From positions 38,250-102,249 of the forward strand of contig NZ_BCTX01000008.1 in the NCBI RefSeq assembly GCF_001590985.1: 64,000 nt of DNA, read 5' to 3'. The position numbers were made by a program, and so were the translations under genes. How positions within the stretch are numbered: position 1 is the first letter of the stretch; the number at the start of each line of letters is the position of its first letter. The notes under the pieces are model-generated. The model did not search any database, had not been told where the DNA came from, and saw nothing but the letters and a program-made list of their open reading frames with translations. Origin of the DNA: Novosphingobium naphthalenivorans NBRC 102051. Lineage in GTDB: Bacteria > Pseudomonadota > Alphaproteobacteria > Sphingomonadales > Sphingomonadaceae. Shown piece by piece: positions 1 to 7,902 of the stretch.

Positions 1-117
1 GCGATGGCTGATCGACTTGTCGCCGGGGACGCGGATCGTGCCTTTCAGCGGCCCTGCGGGCAGGAAGCGGCGGGGACGCGTCGCGGCGGGATGGGCGATG
101 TCGGCGGCGTGGCTCAC
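1..117 (-). CDS. aroA: 3-phosphoshikimate 1-carboxyvinyltransferase (EPSP synthase), N-terminal fragment
   Basis: Read on the minus strand from a GTG at 117, the first 39 codons end in a stretch containing GPLKGTIRVPGDKSISHR. This is the substrate-binding N-terminal signature of EPSP synthase, which transfers enolpyruvyl from PEP to shikimate 3-phosphate in aromatic amino acid synthesis. The lysine in GDKS is the conserved PEP/S3P contact. The rest of the gene lies left of the window. No in-frame ATG was found upstream, so the GTG is the best start, but the exact start is uncertain. The gene is divergent from the FYDLN-protein gene. Confidence 0.85.
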   Translation of the reverse strand, partial: MSHAADIAHPAATRPRRFLPAGPLKGTIRVPGDKSISHR

Positions 118-437
118 GGGATGGGCTTTCGCAAGAGGCAGGACGATGAGGGATGGTCTCCATTTCGTCCAGGCGGAGCCGAGAATCGTGATCTTCGAGC
201 ACCGTAGCGCAGCGTACTTCAAGTACGTGAGCACCGGCGCGCAGAATATCGCGCTTCGCAGGCCCGAATGGGCGGAATGGAGGCCATCCCGGGTCGCGGC
301 TTTTGACAGCGCGGGCCGCCTATGGCAAGGCGCGCGCCCTGATGCGGCAGGTACGCTTGATTTTGCGCGCGGGCCCTACCATCAAGACACGGAATTTTAC
401 ACCCGGCCGCCACGGCCGGGCAAGATGAGGACATTTC
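118..437. other. 320-bp divergent intergenic region between aroA and the FYDLN-protein gene
   Basis: No protein that I can support is encoded here. Open frames cross it in several directions but carry no family signal. It holds a paired direct repeat around a palindrome at 197-244 and presumably the promoters of both divergent genes. Confidence 0.5.
197..244. repeat. 16-bp direct repeat flanking a 15-nt palindrome
   Basis: GAGCACCGTAGCGCAG (197-212) and GAGCACCGGCGCGCAG (229-244) match at 14 of 16 positions. They flank CGTACTTCAAGTACG (213-227), a perfect 7-bp inverted repeat around a single C. The two repeats are 32 bp apart, about three helical turns, which would suit a protein binding the same DNA face twice. 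The function is not known to me. Confidence 0.6.
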
Positions 438-755
438 ATGGCAAAGCCTGAGTGGGGCGCCAAGCACGGCTGCCCGAAATGCGGCACCCGCTTCTACGAT
501 CTGGGCAAGGATGACCCGGTGAAGTGCATCGAGTGCGGCTATGAGTGGCATCCCGAGCCGGTGCTCAAGTCCAAGCAGCCGATTCCCTTCGAGGAAGTTC
601 AGAAGAAGGAAACGGAAGAGCAGGAAGACGTCGATCTGGCCGAAGACGATCTCGACATCGATGACGACGGCGATTCGCCGGACAACGACGTCGATCTTGG
701 CGGTGACGACGATCTCGGCATCGGTGCCGGCGACGACGACGGTCGCGACGAGTAA
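438..755 (+). CDS. FYDLN acidic domain protein (TIGR02300 family)
   Basis: This 105-aa protein begins with a zinc-ribbon-like half: CPKC at about residues 12-15 and CIEC at about 31-34, with the family's FYDLG motif between them. The C-terminal half is almost entirely Asp, Glu and Gly. This architecture is characteristic of a small alphaproteobacterial family that has no settled function that I know of. The four cysteines suggest zinc binding, and the acidic tail suggests binding to basic proteins or nucleic-acid mimicry; both are inference. It stands alone between aroA (divergent) and tRNA-Ala. Confidence 0.85.
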   Translation: MAKPEWGAKHGCPKCGTRFYDLGKDDPVKCIECGYEWHPEPVLKSKQPIPFEEVQKKETEEQEDVDLAEDDLDIDDDGDSPDNDVDLGGDDDLGIGAGDDDGRDE

Positions 756-796
756 GGCGTTGGTCTGATGAGCTCGGCACATTTGTGCTGAGCTTG

Positions 797-841
797 CGGC
801 ACCGGCCCGCGCGCCGGTGCCGTATCCGGACGCCAGTCCGG
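797..841 (+). terminator. two consecutive hairpins downstream of the FYDLN-protein gene
   Basis: CGGCACCGGC (797-806) pairs perfectly with GCCGGTGCCG (813-822) around a 6-nt loop. It is followed at once by CCGGAC (826-831) and GTCCGG (836-841) around GCCA. No U-tract follows, so this is a likely but not textbook terminator. Confidence 0.5.
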
Positions 842-1001
842 TAGAATGCTTCGCAGGGCGTCCGGCGAAAAAATCGGGCGCCTTCAAATTCCCTCTTGCC
901 AAGCGGGAGAGCCCCCACTAGAGGGCGGCCTCCCAAGCGGAAGCGATGCTTCGGCAAGGGGCGAACCGGACCTCCCAGGATCGGTTCGGATGAAATGGCA
1001 C

Positions 1002-1077
<76 letters not shown>

Positions 1078-1108
1078 TTTCGACATATGAGTTTCGCGCA
1101 ATAGCGAT

Positions 1109-1144
1109 ACGCTGGCTGACGAGGTTTCGTCCGCCGGCGTTTTT
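1109..1144 (+). terminator. first of two tandem homologous terminators after tRNA-Ala
   Basis: ACGCTGGC (1109-1116) pairs with GCCGGCGT (1133-1140, one G-T pair). Nested inside is GACGA-GGTT-TCGTC (1118-1131). A run of T follows. It is the homologue of the hairpin at 1162-1196. Confidence 0.75.
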
Positions 1145-1161
1145 CGCATGATGTTGCGCTC

Positions 1162-1196
1162 ACGCCGGTCCGCGAGGTTTCGCCCACCGGCGTTTT
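1162..1196 (+). terminator. second tandem terminator, upstream of ffh
   Basis: ACGCCGGT (1162-1169) pairs perfectly with ACCGGCGT (1186-1193). Nested inside is GCGA-GGTT-TCGC (1172-1183). It ends in a T run. The GGTT loop is the same as in the hairpin 53 bp upstream, but the inner stem differs by paired changes. Confidence 0.78.
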
Positions 1197-1240
1197 CGGC
1201 GTTCTGGCGGGCCTGTGGTTCGTCAAAAGGGAGTTAGGCC

Positions 1241-2695
1241 ATGTTCGACAGTCTGTCCGATCGTCTCGGCGGCGTGTTCGACAAGCTGCGGGGCCGCGGC
1301 GCGCTCAAGGAGCAGGACGTCCGCGATGCCATGCGCGAAGTGCGCATCGCGCTGCTTGAAGCCGATGTCGCGCTCCCGGTCGTGCGCCGTTTCATCGATC
1401 AGGTGACCGAGAAGGCGATCGGCCAGTCGGTCCTGCGCTCGGTCACGCCGGGCCAGCAGGTCGTCAAGATCGTCAACGATGCGATCATCGAGATGCTCGG
1501 CGGCGATACGACGCCCGAGCTCGATCTCAATGCCGCGCCGCCGGTCGTGATCATGATGGTCGGCCTTCAGGGCTCGGGTAAGACCACCAGCACTGCCAAG
1601 ATTGCCAAGCTGCTCAAGGAGAAGCAGGGCAAGAAGGCGATGATGGCCTCGCTCGACGTCAACCGTCCGGCGGCGCAGGAACAGCTCAAGGTGCTGGGCG
1701 AGCAGGTCGGCGTTGCCACGCTGCCGATCATCCCCGGCCAGCAGCCCACCGAAATCGCCACTCGCGCCATGCAGGCTGCGAAGCTGCAGGCGATCGACGT
1801 GCTGCTGCTCGATACCGCGGGCCGCCTCCACGTCGATCAGCAGCTCATGGACGAGATGAAGGCGGTCGCCGAAATCTCTTCCCCGCGTGAAACGCTGCTC
1901 GTCGTCGACTCGCTGACCGGTCAGGACGCGGTCAATGTGGCGCAGAGCTTTGCCGGGCAGGTGGACCTGACTGGCGTCGTGCTCACCCGTATGGACGGCG
2001 ATGCCCGTGGCGGCGCCGCGCTGTCGATGCGTGCCGTCACCGGCAAGCCGATCAAGTTTGCCGGCACCGGCGAAAAGATGGAGGCCCTGGAGGTCTTCCA
2101 CCCCAGCCGCGTCGCCAACCGCATCCTGGGCATGGGCGATGTCGTCAGCCTCGTCGAGAAGGCGGCCGAGGCCGTCAAGGTCGAGGATGCCGAAGCTCTG
2201 GCCAAGCGCATGGAGCAGGGCAAGTTCGACATGAACGACCTGCGTATGCAGCTCAAGCAGATGCAGAACATGGGCGGCCTCGGGATGCTGGCAGGCATGA
2301 TGCCGGGCATGAAGAAGGCCAAGGCGGCGATGCAGGCCTCGGGCATGGATGACCGGGTGTTGCTGCGCATGGATGCGATCATCGGTTCGATGACGCCCAA
2401 GGAACGCAGCAATCCCGCGCTGCTCAATGCCAAGCGCAAGATTCGCGTCGCCAATGGCTCGGGCACACAGGTTCAGGACGTCAACAAGCTGCTGAAAATG
2501 CACATGGAGATGTCCAAGGCGATGAAGCAGATCAAGAAGATGGGCGGCCTCAAGGGTCTCGCCGCGATGTTCGGCAAGGGCGGCCTCGACGCCGCGATGC
2601 CGGGGCTTGGCGGGCAGGGGCTTGGTCCCGGCGCGGGCGGAATGCCCGGGCTTGGCGGCGGAGGGCCCGATCTCAGCAAGTTTTTGAAGAAATAA
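1241..2695 (+). CDS. ffh: signal recognition particle GTPase Ffh (SRP54)
   Basis: This 484-aa protein has the SRP54 order: an N-terminal helical bundle (about 1-90), a GTPase G domain with GLQGSGKTT at 108-116, DTAGR near 191 and a TRMDGDARGG motif, then a methionine-rich M domain ending in a Gly/Pro-rich tail. It binds 4.5S RNA and signal sequences emerging from the ribosome and docks with FtsY (also in this window, 35175-36125) to deliver membrane proteins to SecYEG. The ATG is preceded by GGGAGTTAGGCC. It precedes rpsP, as in many alphaproteobacteria. Confidence 0.97.
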   Translation: MFDSLSDRLGGVFDKLRGRGALKEQDVRDAMREVRIALLEADVALPVVRRFIDQVTEKAIGQSVLRSVTPGQQVVKIVNDAIIEMLGGDTTPELDLNAAPPVVIMMVGLQGSGKTTSTAKIAKLLKEKQGKKAMMASLDVNRPAAQEQLKVLGEQVGVATLPIIPGQQPTEIATRAMQAAKLQAIDVLLLDTAGRLHVDQQLMDEMKAVAEISSPRETLLVVDSLTGQDAVNVAQSFAGQVDLTGVVLTRMDGDARGGAALSMRAVTGKPIKFAGTGEKMEALEVFHPSRVANRILGMGDVVSLVEKAAEAVKVEDAEALAKRMEQGKFDMNDLRMQLKQMQNMGGLGMLAGMMPGMKKAKAAMQASGMDDRVLLRMDAIIGSMTPKERSNPALLNAKRKIRVANGSGTQVQDVNKLLKMHMEMSKAMKQIKKMGGLKGLAAMFGKGGLDAAMPGLGGQGLGPGAGGMPGLGGGGPDLSKFLKK

Positions 2696-2728
2696 GCATT
2701 CGAACGAATTTGAAGGAAAGGTAGAACA

Positions 2729-3172
2729 ATGTCCGTTTCGATCCGTCTGTCGCGCGGTGGTGCGAAGAAGCGCCCCTACTACAAGATCGTCGTTGCCAAC
2801 TCGCGCGCGCCGCGTGACGGCAAGTACCTGGAGCAGGTTGGCACCTACAACCCGCTGCTCGCCAAGGACGACGAGAACCGCGTCAAGCTGAACGAGGACC
2901 GCGTGAACTACTGGCTCGGCGTTGGCGCCCAGCCGACCGACCGCGTTGCCCGTATGCTCGACAAGGCCGGCATCAAGGAGCGCGCCGCGACCAACAACCC
3001 GAAGAAGGGTGAGCCGGGCGAGAAGGCCAAGGACCGCGCCGAGGAAAAGGCCGAGAAGCTGCGTGAGGCCGAAGAGGCCGCCGCTGCTGCTGCCGCCGCT
3101 CCGGCCGAGGAAGCTCCGGCTGCTGAGGAAGCTGCCCCCAAAGCAGCCACTGAGGATTCGACCGAGGCGTAA
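2729..3172 (+). CDS. rpsP: 30S ribosomal protein bS16 with long acidic/alanine tail
   Basis: The first roughly 80 residues are canonical bS16 ([17 protein letters not shown], then YNP and the family's V-K-L block). Total length is 147 aa because of a C-terminal extension rich in Ala, Glu and Lys from about residue 90, low in complexity and probably disordered. AAGGAAAGG precedes the ATG. It is 34 bp after ffh and 4 bp before rimM, so the three are likely cotranscribed. Tails of this kind occur in alphaproteobacterial S16 proteins; their role is not known to me. Confidence 0.96.
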   Translation: MSVSIRLSRGGAKKRPYYKIVVANSRAPRDGKYLEQVGTYNPLLAKDDENRVKLNEDRVNYWLGVGAQPTDRVARMLDKAGIKERAATNNPKKGEPGEKAKDRAEEKAEKLREAEEAAAAAAAAPAEEAPAAEEAAPKAATEDSTEA

Positions 3173-3175
3173 GTC

Positions 3176-3685
3176 TTGGCTGGTAACGATCGCCCCGTCA
3201 CGCTGGCTGCCATCACTGGCGCCCACGGCGTGACGGGCGAAGTGCGCCTCAAGCTGTTCGGAGAAGGCGTGGCTGCGCTCAAGCGCTACCGCGCCTTCAA
3301 CGATTCCGCGCTCACGCTGAAAAAGCTGCGCGATGATGGCAAGGGCGGCGCCATTGCCCGCTTCGAGGAAGTGGCCGATCGCAATGCCGCCGAAAAGCTG
3401 CGCGGCACCGCGCTGACGGTGCCACGCTCGGCAATGCCCGATCTGGGCGACGGCGAGTATTATCACGCCGATCTGATCGGACTGCCTGCCGTCTCGAACG
3501 AAGGCGAGGCGCTCGGCACATGCGTCGCGGTCGAGAATTTCGGTGCGGGCGATGTGATCGAGATCGAGCGTCTGCCCGGCGAAGACGGCAAGCGCCGCCG
3601 CTTCATGGTGCCGATGACGCAGGCGGCCGTGCCCGAGTGGGACCACGAAAAGCTGGTCGTGAACGCCGCATTCGTCGAGGAATGA
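3176..3685 (+). CDS. rimM: ribosome maturation factor RimM
   Basis: This 169-aa protein has the RimM N-terminal beta-barrel (AAITGAHGVTGEVRLKLF) followed by a PRC-barrel with the YYHADLIGL signature. RimM binds bS19 and assists 16S rRNA processing and 30S head assembly. The start is a TTG at 3176, 4 bp after the rpsP stop; no ATG fits the conserved N terminus. In most bacteria trmD follows directly. Here a hairpin, a small minus-strand gene and a LysR gene come between. Confidence 0.94.
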   Translation: MAGNDRPVTLAAITGAHGVTGEVRLKLFGEGVAALKRYRAFNDSALTLKKLRDDGKGGAIARFEEVADRNAAEKLRGTALTVPRSAMPDLGDGEYYHADLIGLPAVSNEGEALGTCVAVENFGAGDVIEIERLPGEDGKRRRFMVPMTQAAVPEWDHEKLVVNAAFVEE

Positions 3686-3688
3686 CGG

Positions 3689-3722
3689 GCAAGAGGCTGC
3701 GTCTGACGGCGCGGCCTCTTGC
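3689..3722. terminator. hairpin between convergent rimM and the minus-strand small gene
   Basis: GCAAGAGGC (3689-3697) pairs perfectly with GCCTCTTGC (3714-3722), followed by TGTTTCC. It sits between two convergent genes and could stop transcription from both sides. It appears to end the ffh-rpsP-rimM unit. Confidence 0.65.
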
Positions 3723-3732
3723 TGTTTCCGGC

Positions 3733-4050
3733 TCAGGCAAGCGGCAGCACTGTCGTGCGGATCGCCGTAACCGGTTGACCGTGCGCCGGGGGCGCCATGG
3801 CGGCCAGGGCCAACAGCACGGCGGCAATGCCGGAGCCGGCCGTGACGCCACCTATCACAGCGATCATGACAAGCCGCGCCTTGCGAGCAAGCGGGGTTTC
3901 GTGGGGCTCTTCATAAGTATTCTCTATCGGTGACTGGCCGCGCATCCGCGATCGCAGGCCTCGCGCGATCCTTGCGAAAACCATGGCGATGCCTGCCGAA
4001 AACTGGCTGTGACCGGCGCTCCACTGCCTCATGAAGTGTTCATCCTGCAT
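3733..4050 (-). CDS. small single-pass membrane protein, function unknown
   Basis: This 105-aa protein has a cytoplasmic-looking basic N-terminal half, with an amphipathic Arg-rich stretch (FARIARGLRSRMRG), and one membrane helix near residues 65-90 (VMIAVIGGV...AAVLLALAAM). The ATG at 4050 is chosen over the longer frame because CAAAGGAACCGGAAAC supplies a good ribosome binding site. It is divergent from the LysR regulator at 4154, with a palindrome between them, so it may be that regulator's target. I recognise no family; the Arg-rich helix recalls DUF1127-type small proteins only loosely. Confidence 0.55.
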   Translation of the reverse strand: MQDEHFMRQWSAGHSQFSAGIAMVFARIARGLRSRMRGQSPIENTYEEPHETPLARKARLVMIAVIGGVTAGSGIAAVLLALAAMAPPAHGQPVTAIRTTVLPLA

Positions 4051-4129
4051 GTTTCCGGTTCCTTTGATGGGGTGCCGAGGAAATGCGCCTTTCGGCAGGG
4101 ATCGGCCAACAAAAGCTCTGGCCACATAT

Positions 4130-4144
4130 ATAAGGTGAGCTTAT
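4130..4144. promoter_or_regulatory. LysR-type operator candidate (T-N11-A palindrome)
   Basis: ATAAG-GTGAG-CTTAT is a perfect 5-bp dyad of the T-N11-A form bound by LysR regulators. It lies 9 bp before the LysR gene start and within the 103-bp divergent gap, the usual place for autoregulation and control of the divergent gene. Confidence 0.55.
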
Positions 4145-4153
4145 CAAGTTCGG

Positions 4154-5071
4154 ATGGATCGCCTTCCTCCGCTCAGTGCCATTCGGGCCTTCGAAGCCGC
4201 AGGGCGGCATGAGAACTTCTCCCGCGCGGCCGAGGAACTGGGCATGACTCAGGCGGCGATCAGCTATCAGATCCGTCAGTTGGAAGACCGCGTCGGCCGG
4301 CCGCTGTTCGTCCGGGAGAAAGGGCGGGTGCACTTGTCGGAAAGCGGCCGCCAGTTGCTGCCTGCGGTGAGCTCTGCCTTCGGCACGCTTACAGATGCTT
4401 TTTCCGCCATTCGCAGCGAGGACGAAGACGTTCTCGCCATCAATACATTGATCTCGTTCGGGGCGACCTGGCTCAGTGGGAAAATCGGCCGGTTCCAGCT
4501 GCGTCATCCGGATATTGCGGTTCGGATCTCGCTGGCGAACGAATTGATCGATCTGGCCGCATCCCGTTATGACGCGGCCATTCGGGTTGGCATGGGCGTG
4601 TGGGAGGGGCTGCGCAGCGAGTTTCTGTTCCGCCAGCACTACACGCCGGTCTGTTCCCCTTCGTTTCTGGAAAAGAACCGTATCACCTGTCCGGCAGATC
4701 TGCTGACGGTAGAGCGCTTCGCGCCCAATAATGTGTGGTGGGGGTGGTTCGCGGCAGTCGGGGTCCGGCTTGGCACGCCCCCGCCGCCGCGCCGCGGGGT
4801 GGTGATGGACAACCAGTTGCAGGAGGCCAACGCAGCCCTGAGCGGTTATGGTGTGGCCCTCCTGTCCCCCTTGTTCTGGCGCGCGGATCTGGAGAACGGC
4901 CGTCTCGTGCAGCCGTTCGAGACGCTTTACTATCCGGGCGGTGCGCAGTGGCTGGTTCACTCCGAATCGCGTGCCGGTGTGCGCAAGATCGAGCGCCTGC
5001 GCGAATGGCTGCGCGAAGAACTCGCCGCAGACCGTAATTTCCTTCCGGCTGAGGTATGGGAGCCTTTCTGA
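4154..5071 (+). CDS. LysR-family transcriptional regulator, GcvA-like
   Basis: This 305-aa protein begins [22 protein letters not shown] with the winged helix-turn-helix ([20 protein letters not shown]) of the GcvA/AmpR-type LysR subgroup. The C-terminal part is a periplasmic-binding-protein-like effector domain (about 95-295) ending in a QWLVHSE...IERLREWL pattern typical of the subgroup. The effector cannot be read from sequence. It sits inside the conserved rimM-trmD junction, which suggests insertion after the operon formed. The best guesses for targets are itself and the divergent membrane protein. Confidence 0.88.
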   Translation: MDRLPPLSAIRAFEAAGRHENFSRAAEELGMTQAAISYQIRQLEDRVGRPLFVREKGRVHLSESGRQLLPAVSSAFGTLTDAFSAIRSEDEDVLAINTLISFGATWLSGKIGRFQLRHPDIAVRISLANELIDLAASRYDAAIRVGMGVWEGLRSEFLFRQHYTPVCSPSFLEKNRITCPADLLTVERFAPNNVWWGWFAAVGVRLGTPPPPRRGVVMDNQLQEANAALSGYGVALLSPLFWRADLENGRLVQPFETLYYPGGAQWLVHSESRAGVRKIERLREWLREELAADRNFLPAEVWEPF

Positions 5072-5129
5072 TGGGCTTTCTTGTCCATGCCCTCTTGCCG
5101 GAGCGGGCGATTTCCGCTTTGCGGCGCGC

Positions 5130-5876
5130 ATGACTTTCGCGGCCACTGTTCTTACTCTCTATCCGGACATGTTTCCCGGTCCGCTCGGCGTGTCTCTGGC
5201 GGGCCGGGCGCTGGCTGAGGGCAAGTGGTCGATCACGCCGGTCCAGATCCGCGATTTCGCGACAGACAAGCATCGCACTGTGGACGATACGCCCGCCGGG
5301 GGCGGCGCGGGCATGGTGCTCAAGGTGGACATTCTCGCCAGCGCCATCGATCACGCGCGAAGCCTCAATCCCGATGCGCCGGTCATTGCCATGACGCCGC
5401 GCGGGAAGCCCATCACCCAGGCCCGCGTGCGCGAGCTGGCGGCGGGGCCGGGCGTCATTGTCCTGTGCGGCCGTTTCGAAGGTTTCGACGAGCGGATCTT
5501 CGAGGGCAGGGATGTGGAAGAGGTTTCGGTCGGCGACATCGTGCTTTCTGGCGGAGAACCGGCGGCTTTGATGCTGTTAGACGCTTGCATTCGCCTGCTT
5601 CCCGGCGTAATGGGCGCGCCTTCCAGCGGGACCGAGGAATCGTTCGAGGACGGTCTTCTTGAGTATCCGCACTATACCCGGCCCACCGAGTGGGAAGGGC
5701 GCACGATCCCTGAAGTGCTGCGATCGGGGGATCACGCGAAAATCGCCGCCTGGCGGAAACAAAGGGCGGAGAACGATACACGGTTACGCAGACCGGACCT
5801 TTGGGAGCGTCATACCGGCGCTCGGGACCAGTCTGCCTCTGGCGCGCGGCAGGAAACGAAGGACTTGGGTTCATGA
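5130..5876 (+). CDS. trmD: tRNA (guanine-N1)-methyltransferase TrmD
   Basis: This 248-aa SPOUT-fold enzyme methylates G37 next to the anticodon, which prevents +1 frameshifting. Visible motifs are [12 protein letters not shown] at the N terminus, [22 protein letters not shown], and the SAM-binding knot segment [13 protein letters not shown] followed by PGVMG. The ATG at 5130 matches the conserved N terminus; the frame stays open upstream but that part overlaps the LysR gene and is not conserved. The stop overlaps the rplS start (ATGA). Confidence 0.95.
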   Translation: MTFAATVLTLYPDMFPGPLGVSLAGRALAEGKWSITPVQIRDFATDKHRTVDDTPAGGGAGMVLKVDILASAIDHARSLNPDAPVIAMTPRGKPITQARVRELAAGPGVIVLCGRFEGFDERIFEGRDVEEVSVGDIVLSGGEPAALMLLDACIRLLPGVMGAPSSGTEESFEDGLLEYPHYTRPTEWEGRTIPEVLRSGDHAKIAAWRKQRAENDTRLRRPDLWERHTGARDQSASGARQETKDLGS

Positions 5877-6244
5877 ACCTGATTCAGCAGATCGAGGCCG
5901 AGGAAATCGCCAAGGCCGCCAAGGACATTCCGACGTTCCGTCCGGGCGACACCGTTCGCGTCGGCGTGAAGGTCATTGAAGGCACCCGCACCCGCGTGCA
6001 GAACTTCGAAGGCGTGTGCATCGCGCGTTCGAACCGTGGCTTCAACTCGAACTTCACCGTTCGTAAGATCAGCTTCGGTGAAGGCGTGGAACGCGTGTTC
6101 CCGCTGTACTCGCCGAACATCGATTCGATCGCCGTTGTTCGCCGCGGTGTCGTGCGCCGCGCCAAGCTGTACTACCTGCGTGGCCGTACCGGTAAGCGCG
6201 CCCGTATTGCCGAGCGCCGCGAGGTCAACGAAGCCAAGGCGTAA
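5873..6244 (+). CDS. rplS: 50S ribosomal protein bL19
   Basis: This 123-aa protein begins [12 protein letters not shown] and contains [13 protein letters not shown], the [16 protein letters not shown] block and [11 protein letters not shown], all standard bL19 features. It sits at the 30S-50S interface. Its ATG overlaps the trmD stop by 3 bp, so it is translationally coupled, and a strong terminator follows. Confidence 0.97.
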   Translation: MNLIQQIEAEEIAKAAKDIPTFRPGDTVRVGVKVIEGTRTRVQNFEGVCIARSNRGFNSNFTVRKISFGEGVERVFPLYSPNIDSIAVVRRGVVRRAKLYYLRGRTGKRARIAERREVNEAKA

Positions 6245-6282
6245 GTCTGGCTCGACCGGCTCTATGCAGCCGGATGGAAAGA

Positions 6283-6310
6283 GGCGGTTCGGTTTCGAGC
6301 CGCCTTTTTT
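6283..6310 (+). terminator. rho-independent terminator after rplS
   Basis: GGCGGTTC (6283-6290) pairs with GAGCCGCC (6297-6304, one G-T pair) around GGTTTC and is followed by six T. Confidence 0.9.
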
Positions 6311-6644
6311 ATGCCGGGCTCTTTTTCGGAGGCCGGTCCGCTCTTCGATTAATCTTTTTTCACCGAATCGTTGGATAGCCAGACAGCGCTGAAGACCGCG
6401 TTCTTCAATGCTGCGCTGCAGTGTCTCCGGCGGCCGTGTGAGTGCATGTTGCGCGCTGTGCAACATGCTGCGCTGCACAAGGGAAAAATGGTACGCGAAT
6501 GGCGGAAAAACACGATAAACTGCGGGTTTCACGGTGGTTTAGGCCTTGCCACGGCCATCAAAACCCGCTCAATTCCGTCGTCATCTCGAGGCGACTCAAT
6601 ATCCCATCATAACCGGTTCCACTGAAAGGTAGGGGGTTCCCATA
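6311..6644. other. intergenic region upstream of the HU gene, with an inverted repeat
   Basis: No gene that I can support lies here. It contains GCATGTTGC (6444-6452) and GCAACATGC (6460-6468), a perfect 9-bp inverted repeat around 7 nt, about 180 bp before the HU start. This could be an operator. The lon gene often found upstream of hup in proteobacteria is absent. Confidence 0.5.
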
Positions 6645-6917
6645 ATGAACAAGAACGATCTCATCAGCGCTGTTGCCGATTCGAGCGGCCTGACCCGCAG
6701 CGACGCGACCAAGGCAGTCGAAAGCGTGTTTGACGCCATCACCGGTGCGCTGAAGAAGGGCGACGAAGTGCGCCTCGTCGGTTTTGGCACTTTCTCGGTT
6801 GCCAAGCGCAAGGCTTCGACCGGCCGCAACCCGCGCACGGGCGAGCCGATGGAAATCAAGGCTTCGGCTCAGCCGAAGTTCAAGGCCGGCAAGGGCCTGA
6901 AGGACGCCGTCAACTAA
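6645..6917 (+). CDS. hup: HU-family DNA-binding protein
   Basis: This 90-aa protein has the complete HU fold: N-terminal helices (MNKNDLISAVADSSGL), VRLVGFGTFSV, the DNA-contacting arm GRNPRTGEP, and a C-terminal helix ending KAGKGLKDAV. It bends and compacts chromosomal DNA as a dimer. AAAGGTAGGGGG precedes the ATG. Monocistronic, with a strong terminator. Confidence 0.96.
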   Translation: MNKNDLISAVADSSGLTRSDATKAVESVFDAITGALKKGDEVRLVGFGTFSVAKRKASTGRNPRTGEPMEIKASAQPKFKAGKGLKDAVN

Positions 6918-6960
6918 GACGGCCGGCAGCCTGTAACGCCTCACAGGCTGAAAGAATTAC

Positions 6961-6992
6961 GCCGCGCCAACTCGGGTTGGCGCGGCGTTTTT
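6961..6992 (+). terminator. rho-independent terminator after the HU gene
   Basis: GCCGCGCCAAC (6961-6971) pairs perfectly with GTTGGCGCGGC (6976-6986) around a TCGG loop, followed by GTTTTT. Confidence 0.93.
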
Positions 6993-7025
6993 CGTTTCCG
7001 TCTGAATGGTGGCGATCGTCAGGCC

Positions 7026-7868
7026 TCAGGGGGCCATTTTCAGGAGCGCAGTGGGCGCCGCTTTCGTACGCGGGTTGACCGGCCAGGTCAGGGCTTGTCC
7101 GCCGGGACCCGGCTTGGGGCCTTCGTCCGTGTTGTTGGCCAGAATTTGCGCATCGGTGGTGATGGTGAAGGTGCCATCGGCCATCGCGGTCGGGCCGTTC
7201 TCATCAGCGCCCTCGCTCTTGGCCATGCCGGACATCATGCCTGCCATGGCCGCGCCGCCGCTGGGCGGGCCGAAGCCGGGCGCATCGACCCGCACCGAGC
7301 CGTCCTGCCGCAGCGAGACCTGCACGAAGGCATTGCTCATCGCGAAGCCTTCCATGGTCGGGAAGACGAAGTCGTGGTCGAGTTTGCCTGAAAGCGCGAA
7401 ATCGACGTCGAATTTGCCGTTGCCGATATATTCGACTTTGTTCCAGCCGGCCTGACGGTGCAGCTTCGCTGCGAGTTCCTTGCCCGATTCGGGATTGCTG
7501 GGGTCCATCCCGCCCAGGAACATCTGGGCGGCCTGGGCATCGCTCTTCTTCTTTTCCTCGCGCTGCTTTTCCCACTCGGCCTTCTGATTCGCAATTTCCT
7601 CGCTCGTGCAGGCCCGGTCCTCGTAAGTTTCCTCATCGTGGCAGGCTTCGGGCGAGAACGCCTCTTCCTTGTCCGACTTCATCATCGGCACCATCAGGAT
7701 CTCGCCGGTGTAGCGGAACGCAAAGCTGTGATCCTTGCGCAAGTCGAGCTGTGACGTGAACTTGCCCGGCGCAAAGATGCAGGCCGCCAGCAGCAGCGAC
7801 AGCGTGACGGCGGCCAGCCCGGCAGCAAGACGCCGCCGGGCTCCGGGTTGATGGAATGTCCCCTGCAT
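7026..7868 (-). CDS. predicted lipoprotein, function unknown
   Basis: This 280-aa protein starts at the ATG at 7868, directly behind AAGGAGGGG; a longer frame upstream lacks such a site. The N terminus is a lipoprotein signal (hydrophobic core then LLLAAC, lipobox cysteine near residue 29). The mature part includes a charged KAEWEKQREEKKKSDAQ segment (about 100-125), probably an exposed helix, and a Gly/Met-rich region near 200. There is no enzyme motif. It is probably anchored in the periplasm or outer membrane and is convergent with the HU gene. Confidence 0.7.
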   Translation of the reverse strand: MQGTFHQPGARRRLAAGLAAVTLSLLLAACIFAPGKFTSQLDLRKDHSFAFRYTGEILMVPMMKSDKEEAFSPEACHDEETYEDRACTSEEIANQKAEWEKQREEKKKSDAQAAQMFLGGMDPSNPESGKELAAKLHRQAGWNKVEYIGNGKFDVDFALSGKLDHDFVFPTMEGFAMSNAFVQVSLRQDGSVRVDAPGFGPPSGGAAMAGMMSGMAKSEGADENGPTAMADGTFTITTDAQILANNTDEGPKPGPGGQALTWPVNPRTKAAPTALLKMAP

Positions 7869-7902
7869 ATGCCCCTCCTTCAAAATAACTCCCGGCGCCT
7901 TG

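Noticed and set aside
17..451. 144-codon plus-strand frame over the aroA start and the FYDLN gene start
   Set aside because: It overlaps two supported genes, has no domain, and part of it is the repeat at 197-244.
1223..3646. 807-codon open frame on the minus strand
   Set aside because: It lies wholly opposite ffh, rpsP and rimM, is rich in His/Arg/Leu/Ala as expected of antisense to GC-rich genes, and has no domain.
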